Part shown: positions 30,759 to 42,057 of the stretch, piece after piece
Numbering within the stretch: position 1 is the first letter of the stretch
How the letters are laid out: each line of letters starts with the position of its first letter
Made by a program: the position numbers and the translations under genes
The notes under the pieces: model-generated
What the model was told of the DNA's origin: nothing
What the model saw: only the letters and a program-made list of their open reading frames with translations
Database searches by the model: none
From: Oxalicibacterium solurbis
GTDB lineage: Bacteria > Pseudomonadota > Gammaproteobacteria > Burkholderiales > Burkholderiaceae_D
DNA length: 64,000 nt
Assembly (NCBI RefSeq): GCF_014635845.1
Contig: NZ_BMDP01000004.1
Location: 236,101-300,100 of the forward strand
Direction of reading: 5' to 3'

Positions 30759-30904
30759 GTTCGCTGCCTTGTTTTTTTACTTGATGAGCCGACGCGTTTC
30801 TAGTCGAGCAAGACTAATATGCGGTCCCATATGCGTCAAGCAGGAGAAGAGACGCTTCCATCCCTCTATTCTTGCTATCGGATGAGATGGCAGAAATTGA
30901 AGGC
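30759..30904. promoter_or_regulatory. Upstream region of the glycosylation operon
   Basis: Holds a direct repeat ATATGCG at 30817-30823 and 30829-30835 (12-base period) next to a minus-strand TTGACG (-35-like, 30839-30834). The matching -10 at 17 bases is poor (TAGTCT), so an activator may be needed. No flagellar sigma-28 consensus was found. A run of seven T (30772-30778) lies just before the 53-codon frame. Confidence 0.35.
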
Positions 30905-31810
30905 CTAACGATGCGGAACAAGAAAATTCATGCGCCATATTGTCGTGGCTTGTTCCCAGAAGTGGGCCAGAGAGGATGCCGGGGCGATGTCAAGTTGCAA
31001 AAAGCGTGCAGCCAGCAGCAGTTCATCCAGCGGTCGTGTCAGGTCCAGTGCGCGTGCGCCAGTCTGTTTCGATAGTTTCTCGCCCTGCGCATTGCGCACT
31101 ACCGGCACGTGCATGTAAGAAGGCGTCGGATAGTCGAGCAGATGCTGCAGATAGATCTGCCGTCCGGTCGATTCCAGCAGGTCGGTGCCGCGCACGATGT
31201 GTGTGATGCCTTGTTCCGCATCGTCGACGACGACGGCCAGTTGATAGGCCCAGAAACCGTCGGCGCGCTTCAGCACGAAATCGCCGACTTCGGTTGCCAG
31301 ATGCTGCACCTGCGGACCGAGCCAGCGGTCGTCGAAGATGATCGTTTCGTCCGGTTGGCCGACGTCCGGCACGCGCAGCCGCAGCGCGCGTGCTACGCGT
31401 CCCGGCGCGAGGCCGTGGCGGCAGGTGCCCGGATAGATGGCTGCGCCGTCGGCCGCGGTGCCTAACCGCGAGTCGGCGATTTCGCGGCGCGTGCAGCCGC
31501 AGGGATAGGTATAGTCAGTCAGCCGGTCGAACGCACGCTGGTATACATCCTTGCGCCGGCTTTGCACAAGAATGTCGCCGTCGTGTTGCATACCGAATGC
31601 CTGCAGCGCATGCAGGATGGCATCCGCCGCGCCGGCGACGGTGCGGGCCTCGTCGATGTCTTCGATGCGGACCAGCCAGCGGCCGCCGTGAGCACGCGCA
31701 TCCAGGTAACTGGCCATTGCCGCCACCAGCGAACCGGCATGCAGCGGGCCGCTGGGCGACGGCGCGAAACGGCCGATGTAACCGGAGAAAGAAGATGTCG
31801 AATGAGTCAT
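30905..31810 (-). CDS. gluQ: Glutamyl-Q tRNA(Asp) synthetase
   Basis: 301-residue paralogue of the GluRS catalytic core that attaches glutamate to queuosine at position 34 of tRNA(Asp). The class I HIGH equivalent is PSGPLHAGSL at ~18-27 and the KMSKS equivalent is EKLSKQT at ~245. A zinc site is suggested by CGC at ~104 and the later TYPGTCR segment (YPGTC). It lacks the anticodon-binding domain, as expected from the length. The gene starts three bases after the LysR gene stop, so the two are probably co-transcribed. Confidence 0.93.
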   Translation of the reverse strand: MTHSTSSFSGYIGRFAPSPSGPLHAGSLVAAMASYLDARAHGGRWLVRIEDIDEARTVAGAADAILHALQAFGMQHDGDILVQSRRKDVYQRAFDRLTDYTYPCGCTRREIADSRLGTAADGAAIYPGTCRHGLAPGRVARALRLRVPDVGQPDETIIFDDRWLGPQVQHLATEVGDFVLKRADGFWAYQLAVVVDDAEQGITHIVRGTDLLESTGRQIYLQHLLDYPTPSYMHVPVVRNAQGEKLSKQTGARALDLTRPLDELLLAARFLQLDIAPASSLAHFWEQATTIWRMNFLVPHR

Positions 31811-31813
31811 GGC

Positions 31814-32752
31814 TTACTTGTTCTTGCGCATTGCATCTGCGCCTAGCAGCATCTGCTGGGCCTGCGGTTCTGCCAGTTTGGCGAGGAACCATTTCAGGCA
31901 TTTGCCGCGGCCGTCGGTGCGCCACGCATATTGCGGCGCGCCGCCGGGTTTGATGGCGTCGGTCTGTTTTTCGACCAGCGCACCGGAGTCCAGATGCGGT
32001 TGCGCCCACTTGCGCGGCAGATAGCCGCATCCGAGGCCTGCCAGTTGCGCCGCCAGCTTGTCGCGCACGGTCGGTACTGTCAGCGTCGGTTGTCCGGTCA
32101 GCAGGCCGGCCGTCACGCCGGGCAGCATGCGGCCGCTGTCGCCGACGGCCACGGCACGATGCTGCTGCACGATCTCGGCTGGCAGGGGATCGGGCAAGGC
32201 GGCCAGTGGATGATCAGGCGCGACGGCGAATACCCATTCGACTTCGCCCAGCGGCCGCACGCGAAAGCCGCTGCTGCCGCGTATCAGTTCGGGACCGTCG
32301 TACGATGCGCCGATGGCAAGATCGGCTTCGCCGTCGAGCAGTTTTTCCCAGACGCCGGACATCACTTCGGTCGAAAAGCGCAGCCGCGTGCCGGCATTCT
32401 GGCTGTCGAATTCGTCGATCAGCGGCATCATCCGTTCGAACGGGATGAGGGCATCGAGCACGATGCGCAGTTCGACTTCCCAACCAGTGGCGGTGCGCTT
32501 GACGCGCTGTTCCAGCTCGGCGGCGGCGCGCAGCAGGTGGCGGCCTTCGTTCAGTAGTTCCTGGCCGGCCGGCGTCAGCTTGGCGCGGTGGCCGCGGCGG
32601 TCGAACAGCAGGACGTCCAGCTCGTCTTCCAGCTTGCGCACGCTGTAGGTCAGCGCCGACGGCACGCGATCGAGCGCGACGGCCGCTGCGCCGAAGCTGC
32701 CCTTGCGGTCTATCGTATCGAGGATGCGTATGGCTTCCAACGTCAGGGTCAT
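31814..32752 (-). CDS. LysR-family transcriptional regulator (YhaJ-like)
   Basis: 312 residues. The N-terminal winged helix (residues 1-60) contains LDTIDRKGSFGAAAVALDRVPSAL and KLEDELDVLLFDR; the rest is a periplasmic-binding-like effector domain. It is transcribed away from the pirin gene across a 120-base region with a LysR-type palindrome, so it likely controls the pirin and itself. The same pairing (yhaJ next to the pirin gene yhaK) occurs in E. coli. Effector unknown. Confidence 0.88.
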   Translation of the reverse strand: MTLTLEAIRILDTIDRKGSFGAAAVALDRVPSALTYSVRKLEDELDVLLFDRRGHRAKLTPAGQELLNEGRHLLRAAAELEQRVKRTATGWEVELRIVLDALIPFERMMPLIDEFDSQNAGTRLRFSTEVMSGVWEKLLDGEADLAIGASYDGPELIRGSSGFRVRPLGEVEWVFAVAPDHPLAALPDPLPAEIVQQHRAVAVGDSGRMLPGVTAGLLTGQPTLTVPTVRDKLAAQLAGLGCGYLPRKWAQPHLDSGALVEKQTDAIKPGGAPQYAWRTDGRGKCLKWFLAKLAEPQAQQMLLGADAMRKNK

Positions 32753-32763
32753 GGAAAACGAGT

Positions 32764-32780
32764 ATTCAAAATATTTGAAT
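32764..32780. promoter_or_regulatory. Probable LysR operator
   Basis: Perfect inverted repeat ATTCAAA-ATA-TTTGAAT containing the T-N11-A core of LysR binding sites. It lies 12 bases upstream of the regulator start and about 90 bases from the pirin start. A TATAGT (-10-like) is at 32825-32830 for the pirin, without a good -35. Confidence 0.65.
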
Positions 32781-32872
32781 AAGTTGTCCTGAATTATGCC
32801 CTTATTCGTTTGCTTTTACGAGTCTATAGTGGAACCCAGTTGCACAATAAAACTCACGGAAAGGACAACATC

Positions 32873-33571
32873 ATGCTCGAAATCCGCAAAAGCGAAGACC
32901 GCGGCCACGCCAACCACGGCTGGCTCGATTCCTATCATTCGTTCTCGTTCGCCGATTACTACGATCCGGACCACATGGGTTTCGGTCCGCTGCGCGTGAT
33001 CAACGACGACCGTATCGTGGCCGGTGCCGGCTTCGGCACGCACGGTCATCGCGATATGGAAATCATCACCTACGTGCTGGAGGGCGAGGTGGCGCATCGC
33101 GACAGCATGGGCACCGGCAGCACGATCCGTCCGGGCGATGTGCAACGCATGAGCGCAGGCACCGGCGTGCAGCATTCGGAATTCAATCCGTCACAGGAAA
33201 ACGGAACGCACTTGCTGCAGATCTGGATTCAGCCGGCAGTACAAGGAATTCCGCCGAGCTATGAAGAGAAACATTTCGATGCGGCGGAAAAGCGCGGCCG
33301 GCTGCGCCTGATCGCCAGTCCCGATGCCGCCGACGGTTCGACGCTGATCCATCAGGATGCGAAGGTCTATGTCGGCCTGTTCGATGGTGCCGAGCGGACG
33401 TCGCTGCCGCTGGCGCAGGGTCGGCGCGCCTATCTGCATGTCGCGCGCGGCGAGGTCGAAGTCAACGGCGTGTCGCTGAAGGCTGGCGATGCGTTGAAGA
33501 TGACCGATGCGGCATCGGTCGATATCGCCCATGGCAAGGCGGCGGAAGTGCTGCTGTTCGATATGGTGTGA
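32873..33571 (+). CDS. Pirin-family protein (YhaK-like)
   Basis: 232-residue bicupin. The metal-binding cupin motif is in the N-terminal half: FGTHGHRDMEIITYVLEGEVAHRDS and a later HSEFNPS, giving the usual three His and one Glu. Pirins of this type act as quercetin dioxygenases or redox sensors; the substrate here is unknown. The ATG at 32873 has GGAAAGGAC upstream; an earlier in-frame start at 32810 is not supported. Probably induced through the divergent LysR regulator. A strong hairpin without a T tract follows the stop. Confidence 0.88.
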   Translation: MLEIRKSEDRGHANHGWLDSYHSFSFADYYDPDHMGFGPLRVINDDRIVAGAGFGTHGHRDMEIITYVLEGEVAHRDSMGTGSTIRPGDVQRMSAGTGVQHSEFNPSQENGTHLLQIWIQPAVQGIPPSYEEKHFDAAEKRGRLRLIASPDAADGSTLIHQDAKVYVGLFDGAERTSLPLAQGRRAYLHVARGEVEVNGVSLKAGDALKMTDAASVDIAHGKAAEVLLFDMV

Positions 33572-33583
33572 TGCCGTATTGCC

Positions 33584-33620
33584 TGCAATCATCGCGCGCG
33601 GCGTATGCGCGATGATTGCA
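33584..33620. terminator. Hairpin after pirin gene, no T tract
   Basis: Perfect 14-base stem TGCAATCATCGCGC (33584-33597) with its complement (33607-33620) and a 9-base loop. No T run follows, so it may be a 3' RNA-stabilising or Rho-linked structure rather than a standard terminator. Confidence 0.5.
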
Positions 33621-33863
33621 GCAGCCCGTGCACGATTTCATGGCCGGGCTTAACGTTTTCATGAAATACGTGAATTACGATGGTGCATCCGGCGCTTGCC
33701 GATGTCGCAACACTACTGCACCAGTATGGTGTGCGGTCTTCCGCGGCCATGTCTTCATGGCGCGGCCCCCCTCCGGAAGCGACCAGCCGGCGCGGTTTGC
33801 GAAGCCGCTGGCACGATATCTGCATTTCCTCTACATCTTTATTCATCATGAAAGGGGAAAGTG

Positions 33864-34676
33864 ATGGCTTATCTGGCACCGTCGGAATTTGTGACAAAGA
33901 TGGTCGACATCGGGGAATCCAAGGTGTTCATGGCAACCAAGGACACCTTGATTCGTGCATACATGGCGGGCGCAATCCTTGCGCTGGCGGTAGCGTTTTC
34001 AATCACGATCAACGTGCAGACGGGCAATCCGCTGATTGGTGCGGTATTGTTTCCGATCGGTTTCTGCATGCTTAACTTGCTGGGTTTCGATCTGCTGACG
34101 GGGGTGTTTGTGTTGACGCCGCTGGCCTTGTTCGACAGGCGTGCCGGTGTCACAGTCGGTGGCATCTTGCGCAACTGGGGATTGGTCGCCTTCGGTAATC
34201 TGCTTGGTGCGTTGACGACGGCAGTGTTGATTGCGATCGTGCTGACCTCGGGTTTTTCGGGAGAGCCGAACAAGGTGGGGCAGGTCATTGCGCATATCGG
34301 TGAAGCGCGTACGCTGGGTTTCGAGAATCTGGGCGCGGCCGGCATGCTGACCTTGTTTGTGCGTGCCGTGCTGTGCAACTGGATGGTATCGACCGGTGTG
34401 GTCGGTGCCATGATCTCCACCACAGTCGGCGGCAAGGTCATCGCAATGTGGATGCCGATCATGCTGTTCTTCTACATGGTGTTCGAGCATTCGGTCGTCA
34501 ACATGTTCCTGTTTCCGCTGGCGATGATGATGGGAGGGAATTTCACAGTCGGCGATTACCTGATCTGGAATGAGATTCCGACGCTGCTGGGCAATCTGGT
34601 TGGCGGCCTGACCTTTACCGGCCTGACGCTGTACGCGACCCATGTGAAAACCGGCGCCAAGCGCGCCATCCGTTGA
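33864..34676 (+). CDS. Formate/nitrite transporter (FNT) family channel
   Basis: 270-residue pentameric inner-membrane channel with six hydrophobic helices. Family marks: FCMLNLLGFDLLTG near residue 68, CNWMVSTGVV near 172 and the pore His in VFEHSVVNMF near 210. Substrate is a small monovalent anion such as formate or nitrite; NirC/FocA cannot be told apart by eye. I chose ATG 33864 (AAAGGGGAAA upstream) over GTG 33861. The stop overlaps a possible TTG start of the kinase-phosphatase gene, so both are probably one unit, an arrangement I know from nitrate/nitrite assimilation loci. The preceding 240 bases contain no gene I can support. Confidence 0.9.
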   Translation: MAYLAPSEFVTKMVDIGESKVFMATKDTLIRAYMAGAILALAVAFSITINVQTGNPLIGAVLFPIGFCMLNLLGFDLLTGVFVLTPLALFDRRAGVTVGGILRNWGLVAFGNLLGALTTAVLIAIVLTSGFSGEPNKVGQVIAHIGEARTLGFENLGAAGMLTLFVRAVLCNWMVSTGVVGAMISTTVGGKVIAMWMPIMLFFYMVFEHSVVNMFLFPLAMMMGGNFTVGDYLIWNEIPTLLGNLVGGLTFTGLTLYATHVKTGAKRAIR

Positions 34677-34735
34677 GCGTTTCCGTGCACAGTGCGCCGC
34701 GCGCTCCCGATAAGCGCGTGGCGCATGACACTTCC

Positions 34736-36490
34736 ATGACCGACGTTGCGCCGGATGTCCTGCGCATTGCGACAGGGCAGTACTCCGACAAGGGTCGCAA
34801 GCCGGCCAATCAGGATTTCCACGGCATCGTCGTGCCGATGGAACCGCAATTGAGCGCCAAGGGCGTCGCCGTGGCCTTGTCCGACGGCATCAGCAGCAGC
34901 GATGTCAGCCAGCATGCAAGTCAGTCGGCGGTGACGGGATTTCTGGAAGACTACTATTGCACGTCGGAGACGTGGTCGGTCAAGACGTCGGCCGAACGCG
35001 TGCTGACGGCGGTGAATTCGTGGCTGCATGCGCAGAACCAGCGCAGTCCGTATCGCTACGATCGCGATCGCGGTTACGTTTGCACGTTCAGCGCACTGGT
35101 GCTGAAATCGAATACCGCGCACCTGTTTCATGTTGGTGATACGCGTATCTATCGCTTGCACGGCAACGCCCTCGAACAACTGACGCAGGATCATCGCGTA
35201 CGCATTCACGAAGAACAGAGCTATCTGGGACGTGCGCTTGGCGTCAATCCGCAGGTCGAGATCGATTATCTCGGCGTACCGCTCGAGCTTGGCGATTGCT
35301 TCGTGCTGGCAACCGATGGTGTCTATGAGTATGTCGATGCCGCCTTCGTCACCGAGAGCATCGAAAAAAACGGCGATGATCTCGATCGTGCTGCCACGCT
35401 GATTGCGCAGCAGGCATACCGGAACGGCAGCGACGACAATCTGACGCTGCAGATCGTGCGTATCGATGCGCTGCCGGCGCGCAATGCCGGCGAGCTCTAC
35501 CGGCAGTTGACGGAGCTGCCATTGCCGCCGCTGCTCGACGCGCGCGCAACACTCGACGGTTATCGTATTGTGCGTCCCTTGCATGCCAGCGCGCGCAGTC
35601 ACCTGTACCTGGCGACCGATGAGGCGAGTGGCGACACCGTCGTGCTGAAGACGCCATCGATCGACATGCATGGCGATGCCTCTCATCTGGAACGCTTCCT
35701 GATGGAGGAGTGGGTGGCACGGCGCATCGACAGCCCGCATGTGCTGAAACCGTATCGACAGACGCGACGGCGCAATTACCTGTATGTGGTGACCGAATTC
35801 GTCGAAGGACAGACGCTGGCGCAATGGATGATCGATCATCCGAAGCCGGATCTGGAAACGGTACGTGGCATCGTCGAACAGATTGCTGCCGGTCTGCGTG
35901 CCTTTCATCGACTGGAAATGCTGCATCAGGACCTGCGGCCCGACAACATCATGATCGATGCCACCGGCACCGTGAAGATCATCGATTTCGGCGCGGCCAG
36001 CGTAGCGGGGCTGGACGAGGCATCGCCCACGCCGGCCAGCCGGGAAATGCTCGGCACGCTGCAATACACGGCGCCGGAATATTTTCTTGGTGAAGGCGGT
36101 TCGCCGCGCGCCGATCTGTTCTCGCTCGGCGTGATCGCCTATCAATTGCTGACCGGCCGTTTGCCGTATGGTGCGCAGGCAGCACGGGCATGGACGCGTT
36201 CGGCGCAGCAGAAATTGCGCTACACACCGGTGCTGGACGACGATCTCGCGATTCCGTTATGGATAGACGATGTATTGCGCAAGGCCGTGCATCCCGATCC
36301 GGGAAAGCGTTATGCGGAGCTTTCCGAATTTGTGTTCGACCTGCGGCATCCGAACCGGGCCTTTCTGAATCGCACGCGCGCGCCGCTGATTGAGCGCAAT
36401 CCGCTGGCTTTCTGGAAAAGTCTGTCGCTGCTGTTGTCCGTAACGATCGTCGTGCTGGTCTACCTGTTGACGATGCATGGCCATGGCTAG
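34736..36490 (+). CDS. Bifunctional PP2C phosphatase - Ser/Thr protein kinase, membrane-anchored
   Basis: 584 residues. Residues ~10-245 are a PP2C phosphatase (SDKGRKPANQD, ALSDGISSS, HVGDTRIYRL, GSDDNLTLQ, the metal-binding acids all present). Residues ~265-540 are a Hanks-type kinase: VVLKTPS lysine, catalytic loop LHQDLRPDNIMID (HQD instead of HRD) and DFGAAS; the usual Gly-rich loop is not evident (RPLHASARSHLYLA). One transmembrane helix (~563-580) is followed by only MHGHG, so both catalytic domains face the cytosol. Likely controls the adjacent anion channel or nitrogen assimilation by reversible phosphorylation (inference). Start uncertain: TTG 34673 overlaps the FNT stop; ATG 34736 is preferred. 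Confidence 0.87.
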   Translation: MTDVAPDVLRIATGQYSDKGRKPANQDFHGIVVPMEPQLSAKGVAVALSDGISSSDVSQHASQSAVTGFLEDYYCTSETWSVKTSAERVLTAVNSWLHAQNQRSPYRYDRDRGYVCTFSALVLKSNTAHLFHVGDTRIYRLHGNALEQLTQDHRVRIHEEQSYLGRALGVNPQVEIDYLGVPLELGDCFVLATDGVYEYVDAAFVTESIEKNGDDLDRAATLIAQQAYRNGSDDNLTLQIVRIDALPARNAGELYRQLTELPLPPLLDARATLDGYRIVRPLHASARSHLYLATDEASGDTVVLKTPSIDMHGDASHLERFLMEEWVARRIDSPHVLKPYRQTRRRNYLYVVTEFVEGQTLAQWMIDHPKPDLETVRGIVEQIAAGLRAFHRLEMLHQDLRPDNIMIDATGTVKIIDFGAASVAGLDEASPTPASREMLGTLQYTAPEYFLGEGGSPRADLFSLGVIAYQLLTGRLPYGAQAARAWTRSAQQKLRYTPVLDDDLAIPLWIDDVLRKAVHPDPGKRYAELSEFVFDLRHPNRAFLNRTRAPLIERNPLAFWKSLSLLLSVTIVVLVYLLTMHGHG

Positions 36491-36567
36491 CCGTTCTGAC
36501 GGTTGCGAATGCCGGCGCGGCCGAGTAATCGTCTGCACGACGATGCGGTGACCGCGGGCAGAAACGC

Positions 36568-36596
36568 AAAGGGCGTCGCAATCGACGCCCTTTTTT
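36568..36596 (+). terminator. Intrinsic terminator after the kinase gene
   Basis: 11-base stem AAAGGGCGTCG / CGACGCCCTTT with CAAT loop, followed by a run of six T. It also stands between the convergent kdsA and kinase genes. Confidence 0.88.
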
Positions 36597-36614
36597 CTTG
36601 CGACACGAAATCAG

Positions 36615-37496
<882 letters not shown>

Positions 37497-37508
37497 TTAG
37501 TTTTTAGT

Positions 37509-38345
37509 TCAGCAATGCGGGCAGGATTTTCCTGCAACGAATGCCGGCGACAGTTGCTCGCGCGGCGACACGACGCTCTTGCACGCAGGGCAGGTGAGCG
37601 ACACGCTGCTCGGTTCCAGTTGCGGATTCAGCGCCGTGCGGTGATCGAACACGAAGCAGTCGCCGGTGTAGTGCGCGCCGCCGACCTTCTCGAAGTATTT
37701 CAGGATGCCGCCTTCGAGCTGGTACACGCTGTCGTAACCGATGTTCTTCATGTGGATCGCCGCCTTCTCGCAGCGGATGCCGCCGGTGCAGAAGGTGACG
37801 ACGGTCTTGTCTGCCAATGCATCCTTTTGCTGTGCGACGACGTCCGGAAATTCGCTGAATTTTTCGATGCGGTAATCCAGCGTGTTGTCGAAGGTGCCGA
37901 CATCGACTTCGAAGGCGTTGCGCGTGTCCATCATTACCACCGGCTTGCCGGCATCGTCGTGGCCTTGATCCAGCCAGCGTTTCAGAGTTTCGGCATCGAC
38001 GGCGGGCGCGCGGCCTTCCTCGGGTTTGATCAGCGGATGCTTCATCGTGATGATCTCGCGCTTGAGCTTGACCAGCATCTTGTTGAATGGCTGGTCGTCG
38101 GACAGGCTTTCCTTGACTTCGATGTCGGCAAAGCGCGCATCGCTGCGCAGCCAGGACAGGAAGCCGTCGATCGCTGCGCGCGTGCCGGCCAGAAACAGGT
38201 TGATGCCTTCCGGGCTCAGTAGCACTGTGCCTTTCAGCCCGAGGGACTGGCATTGTTCCAGGAAAGCGGCGCGTTTTTCCGCCGTATCGTCGAAGGTGAC
38301 GAATTTGTAGGCGGCGATGTTGACGAATGAGGAAGCTGCTTGCAT
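37509..38345 (-). CDS. trhO: tRNA uridine(34) hydroxylase, rhodanese-related (TrhO/YceA, UPF0176)
   Basis: 278 residues. An N-terminal acylphosphatase-like domain ([28 protein letters not shown]) precedes a rhodanese domain with the active-site Cys in [13 protein letters not shown]. The C-terminus has paired cysteines CPAC and CPHC that look like a zinc site. TrhO performs oxygen-dependent hydroxylation of U34 in tRNAs towards ho5U. The ATG at 38345 is chosen because the family starts with this FVNIAAYKF segment; the longer frame to 38432 adds a spurious hydrophobic leader that runs into the dnaE promoter region. Confidence 0.93.
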   Translation of the reverse strand: MQAASSFVNIAAYKFVTFDDTAEKRAAFLEQCQSLGLKGTVLLSPEGINLFLAGTRAAIDGFLSWLRSDARFADIEVKESLSDDQPFNKMLVKLKREIITMKHPLIKPEEGRAPAVDAETLKRWLDQGHDDAGKPVVMMDTRNAFEVDVGTFDNTLDYRIEKFSEFPDVVAQQKDALADKTVVTFCTGGIRCEKAAIHMKNIGYDSVYQLEGGILKYFEKVGGAHYTGDCFVFDHRTALNPQLEPSSVSLTCPACKSVVSPREQLSPAFVAGKSCPHC

Positions 38346-38500
38346 GGCGCGTGTTTCGGGTGACCGTCCTTGCGATTTGAATAACGATAAAAACAACAAT
38401 AAAACAACGATAGCGGCGGTCTGCAAGGACAAGCCGCCATTATAAACTTTGCGGGCCTTTGTATGCCGGATCGCGAGGGCATCGCGGTAGAATACCGGCC

Positions 38501-41500
38501 ATGACAGATCCGCAATTCATCCATCTCCGCCTGCACTCCGAATACTCGATCGTCGACGGCCTGACGCGCATTGACGACGTGATCGACGCCGCGGCGAAGG
38601 ACGGCCAGCCGGCGCTGGCGATCACCGATCTGGCCAACCTGTTCGGCATGGTCAAGTTCTACAAGGAAGCGCGCGGCCGCGGCATCAAGCCGGTGGTCGG
38701 CTGCGACGTCTGGATCAGCAACGACAACGACCGCGACAAGCCGTTCCGCCTGTTGTTGCTGGTGAAAAACCATGGCGGTTACCTGCAGTTGTGCGACTTG
38801 CTGTCGCGTGCCTGGCTGACGAACATCCATCGCGGCCGCGCCGAACTGCGGCCCGAATGGCTGGAGGAAATTGCGCGACAGGAACAGAAGGGCCTGATCG
38901 TGCTGTCCGGCGCGCATTTCGGCGACGTCGGCATCGCGATCGACAACGGCAATGTGGCTGGCGCCGAACGCGCGGCGCAACGCTGGGCTGAACTCTTTCC
39001 CGGCCATTTCTATATCGAAGTGCAGCGTGCCAGCCAGCCGAACATGGAAGTGCACGTGCGCCAGGCGGTGGCATTGGCAGCCAAGCTGAATCTGCCGGTG
39101 GTCGCCACGCATCCGGTGCAGTTCCTGTCGGCCGAAGAATTCACCGCGCACGAGGCGCGTACCTGTATTTCCGAAGGTGAGATTCTTGCGAACCCGCGCC
39201 GCGTCAAACGCTTCAACGAGCAGCAGCGTTTCCTGACGCAGGCCGAGATGGCCGAATTGTTCGCCGACATGCCGCATGCGTTGCGCAACGCGGTCGAAAT
39301 CGCCAAGCGCTGCAATCTGGTGCTGACGCTGGGCAAGCCGCAACTGCCGAACTTCCCGACGCCGAACGGCGTATCGATTGACGAATTCCTGGTGCAGGAA
39401 GCCTCGCGCGGACTGGAAGTGCGGCTCGAACACCTGTATCCCGATCCGGCCGAACGCGAGAAGCAACGGTCGCGCTACGTCGAACGGTTGAAGTTCGAGA
39501 CCGATACCATCATCAAGATGAAATTCCCCGGTTACTTCCTGATCGTGGCCGATTTCATCCAGTGGGCGAAGAACAACGGCGTGCCGGTCGGCCCGGGCCG
39601 TGGTTCCGGCGCCGGTTCGCTGGTCGCGTATTCGCTGCTGATTACCGATCTCGATCCGCTGAAATACAACCTGCTGTTCGAGCGCTTCCTGAACCCGGAA
39701 CGCGTGTCGATGCCCGACTTCGATATCGACTTCTGCCAGGAAGGCCGCGATCGCGTGATCCAGTACGTGAAGGATCGCTACGGCAAGGAAGCCGTGTCGC
39801 AGATCGCCACCTTCGGCACGATGGCGGCCAAGGGCGCGGTGCGCGACGTCGGCCGCGTGCTCGATTTCAATTACACGTTCTGTGACGGTCTCTCGAAACT
39901 GATTCCGTTCAAGCCCGGCAAGCAGGTCACGATCGCCGATGCGATCAAGGAAGAGCCGATGCTGGCCGAACGGATGGAGAAGGAAGAAGAGGTCAAGCAG
40001 TTGCTCGATCTGGCGCAGCAGGTCGAAGGCATCGCGCGCAACATCGGCATGCACGCCGGCGGCGTGCTGATCGCGCCGGGCAAGCTGACCGATTTCTGTC
40101 CGCTGTATACGCAGGGTGGCGATGCGGGCGTGGTGTCGCAATACGACAAGGACGATGTCGAAGCGGTCGGCCTCGTCAAGTTCGACTTTCTGGGTTTGAC
40201 CACGCTGACCATCCTCGATCGCGCGGTGCGCTATATCAAGCAACTCGATCCGGCGCTGGCCGATTTCGATCTGGCGAAACTGCCGCTCGACGATCGCCCT
40301 TCTTACGAACTGTTGACCAAGGCAAAAACGGTCGCCGTGTTCCAGCTGGAAAGCCGCGGCATGCAAGGCATGCTGAAGGATGCGCGTCCCGACCGTTTCG
40401 AGGACATCATCGCGCTGGTGGCACTGTACCGTCCTGGCCCGATGGACCTGATCCCGGATTTCTGCCGACGCAAGCACGGCGAGAAGTTCGAGTATCCCGA
40501 TCCGCGTACCGAAAGCATCCTGTCCGAAACCTACGGCATCATGGTTTATCAGGAGCAGGTGATGCAGATGGCGCAGGTGATCGGCGGTTATTCGCTGGGC
40601 GGCGCCGACTTGCTGCGCCGCGCGATGGGCAAGAAGAAGGCCGAGGAAATGGCCAAGCATCGCGAACTGTTCCGCGAAGGTGCGGCGAAGAACGATCTGT
40701 CCGCCGACAAGGCTGACGAAATCTTCGACCTGATGGAGAAGTTCGCCGGCTACGGCTTCAACAAGTCGCACGCCGCCGCTTACGCGCTGCTGTCGTATCA
40801 CACCGCTTACCTGAAGGCGCATCACCCGGCCGCGTTCATGGCAGCCAACATGTCGCTCGCGATGGACGACACCGACAAGGTGAAGATCCTGGTCGAGGAT
40901 GCAATCGATATCTGCGGCCTGACGCTGCTGCCGCCGGATGTCAACCAATCCGACTATCGTTTCACGCCGGTCGGCGAGCCGGGCAAGAAGGCGACGCAGA
41001 TTCGTTACGGCCTCGGCGCCGTCAAGGGCTCTGGCAAGAGTGCGATCGATGCGATCATCGTCGCGCGTCAGGAAAAACCGTTCACCGACCTGTTCGATTT
41101 CTGCAAGCGTGTCGACAAGAAGCAGATCAATCGCCGCACCATCGAATCGCTGATCCGCGGTGGTGCCTTCGACTGCTTCAACGTCGATCGCGCAATCCTG
41201 CTGGCATCGGTCGGCTTTGCAATGGAATGCGCGGAGCAGGCGGAAGCGGCAGCCAATCAGGTCAGCCTGTTCGGCGGCGAAGACGGCGACGAAGCGCCGC
41301 CGGATTACGTGAAGGCGACGCCGTGGAGCGAGAAGCAGAAGTTGTCGGAAGAAAAGGCAGCGCTCGGCTTCTATCTGTCCGGCCATCCGTTCAATTACTA
41401 CGCGCCGGAAGTGCGCCGTTTTGTGCGAACCAGATTGTCCGATCTGCAGCCGTCGCGTGAGCCGCGCCTGATCGCCGGCGTGATTGCCGGCATGCGCGTG

Positions 41501-41956
41501 CAGATGACGCAGCGCGGCCGTATGGTGATCGCCACGCTGGACGATGGCAGCGGACCGGTGGAAGTGACCGTCTACAACGAGGTCTACGACGCCAATCGCC
41601 ATCTGTTCAAGGAAGACGAATTCCTCGCAGTGCAGGGCAAGGTGTCGGAAGACCGTTTCTCCGGCGGTTTGCGCATCACCGCCGAGAAGGTGATGGACAT
41701 CGCCGCTGCGCGCATCCAGTATGCGAAGTCGGTCAACATCTCGCTGCAGGCATCGGCCGACGTCAATGCATTGATGGCGACACTACAGGCGGCGGTGCGG
41801 CCGGATGGCAGCCCGGTCGTCGTGCAGTATCGCAATCCGAAGGGCGTATCGGAACTGCGCCTGGGGGATCAATGGCGCATCAATCCCGACGATATGACGC
41901 GGCAGAAGCTCATCGATCTGTATTCGGAGCAGAACGTGCAGATCGCCTACGAATGA
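38501..41956 (+). CDS. dnaE: DNA polymerase III alpha subunit
   Basis: Replicative polymerase, 1151 residues (E. coli 1160). N-terminal PHP domain starts with [13 protein letters not shown] at residues 8-20. The palm aspartates are in [14 protein letters not shown] at ~405-418, matching E. coli Asp401/Asp403. Further marks are [45 protein letters not shown], the helix-hairpin-helix region and a C-terminal OB fold ([19 protein letters not shown]). ATG 38501 is chosen over an upstream in-frame TTG-type start, as the PHP domain begins right there. It is followed by msbA on the same strand. Confidence 0.98.
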   Translation: MTDPQFIHLRLHSEYSIVDGLTRIDDVIDAAAKDGQPALAITDLANLFGMVKFYKEARGRGIKPVVGCDVWISNDNDRDKPFRLLLLVKNHGGYLQLCDLLSRAWLTNIHRGRAELRPEWLEEIARQEQKGLIVLSGAHFGDVGIAIDNGNVAGAERAAQRWAELFPGHFYIEVQRASQPNMEVHVRQAVALAAKLNLPVVATHPVQFLSAEEFTAHEARTCISEGEILANPRRVKRFNEQQRFLTQAEMAELFADMPHALRNAVEIAKRCNLVLTLGKPQLPNFPTPNGVSIDEFLVQEASRGLEVRLEHLYPDPAEREKQRSRYVERLKFETDTIIKMKFPGYFLIVADFIQWAKNNGVPVGPGRGSGAGSLVAYSLLITDLDPLKYNLLFERFLNPERVSMPDFDIDFCQEGRDRVIQYVKDRYGKEAVSQIATFGTMAAKGAVRDVGRVLDFNYTFCDGLSKLIPFKPGKQVTIADAIKEEPMLAERMEKEEEVKQLLDLAQQVEGIARNIGMHAGGVLIAPGKLTDFCPLYTQGGDAGVVSQYDKDDVEAVGLVKFDFLGLTTLTILDRAVRYIKQLDPALADFDLAKLPLDDRPSYELLTKAKTVAVFQLESRGMQGMLKDARPDRFEDIIALVALYRPGPMDLIPDFCRRKHGEKFEYPDPRTESILSETYGIMVYQEQVMQMAQVIGGYSLGGADLLRRAMGKKKAEEMAKHRELFREGAAKNDLSADKADEIFDLMEKFAGYGFNKSHAAAYALLSYHTAYLKAHHPAAFMAANMSLAMDDTDKVKILVEDAIDICGLTLLPPDVNQSDYRFTPVGEPGKKATQIRYGLGAVKGSGKSAIDAIIVARQEKPFTDLFDFCKRVDKKQINRRTIESLIRGGAFDCFNVDRAILLASVGFAMECAEQAEAAANQVSLFGGEDGDEAPPDYVKATPWSEKQKLSEEKAALGFYLSGHPFNYYAPEVRRFVRTRLSDLQPSREPRLIAGVIAGMRVQMTQRGRMVIATLDDGSGPVEVTVYNEVYDANRHLFKEDEFLAVQGKVSEDRFSGGLRITAEKVMDIAAARIQYAKSVNISLQASADVNALMATLQAAVRPDGSPVVVQYRNPKGVSELRLGDQWRINPDDMTRQKLIDLYSEQNVQIAYE

Positions 41957-42057
41957 GCGCAGGCATCTGAACCATAGAAGCATACGAACCAGCGCATCGA
42001 CATGCACATCAATCACGGAGTCCGCGCCATGACGGACCGCACGGAGAGGCGCAAGCC

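Noticed and set aside
38234..41602. A 1122-codon open frame antisense to dnaE, and similar long antisense frames across glgB, treS, rng and purD
   Set aside because: They mirror the GC-rich third positions of the sense genes, give His/Arg/Gln-rich proteins without domains, and lack ribosome binding sites.
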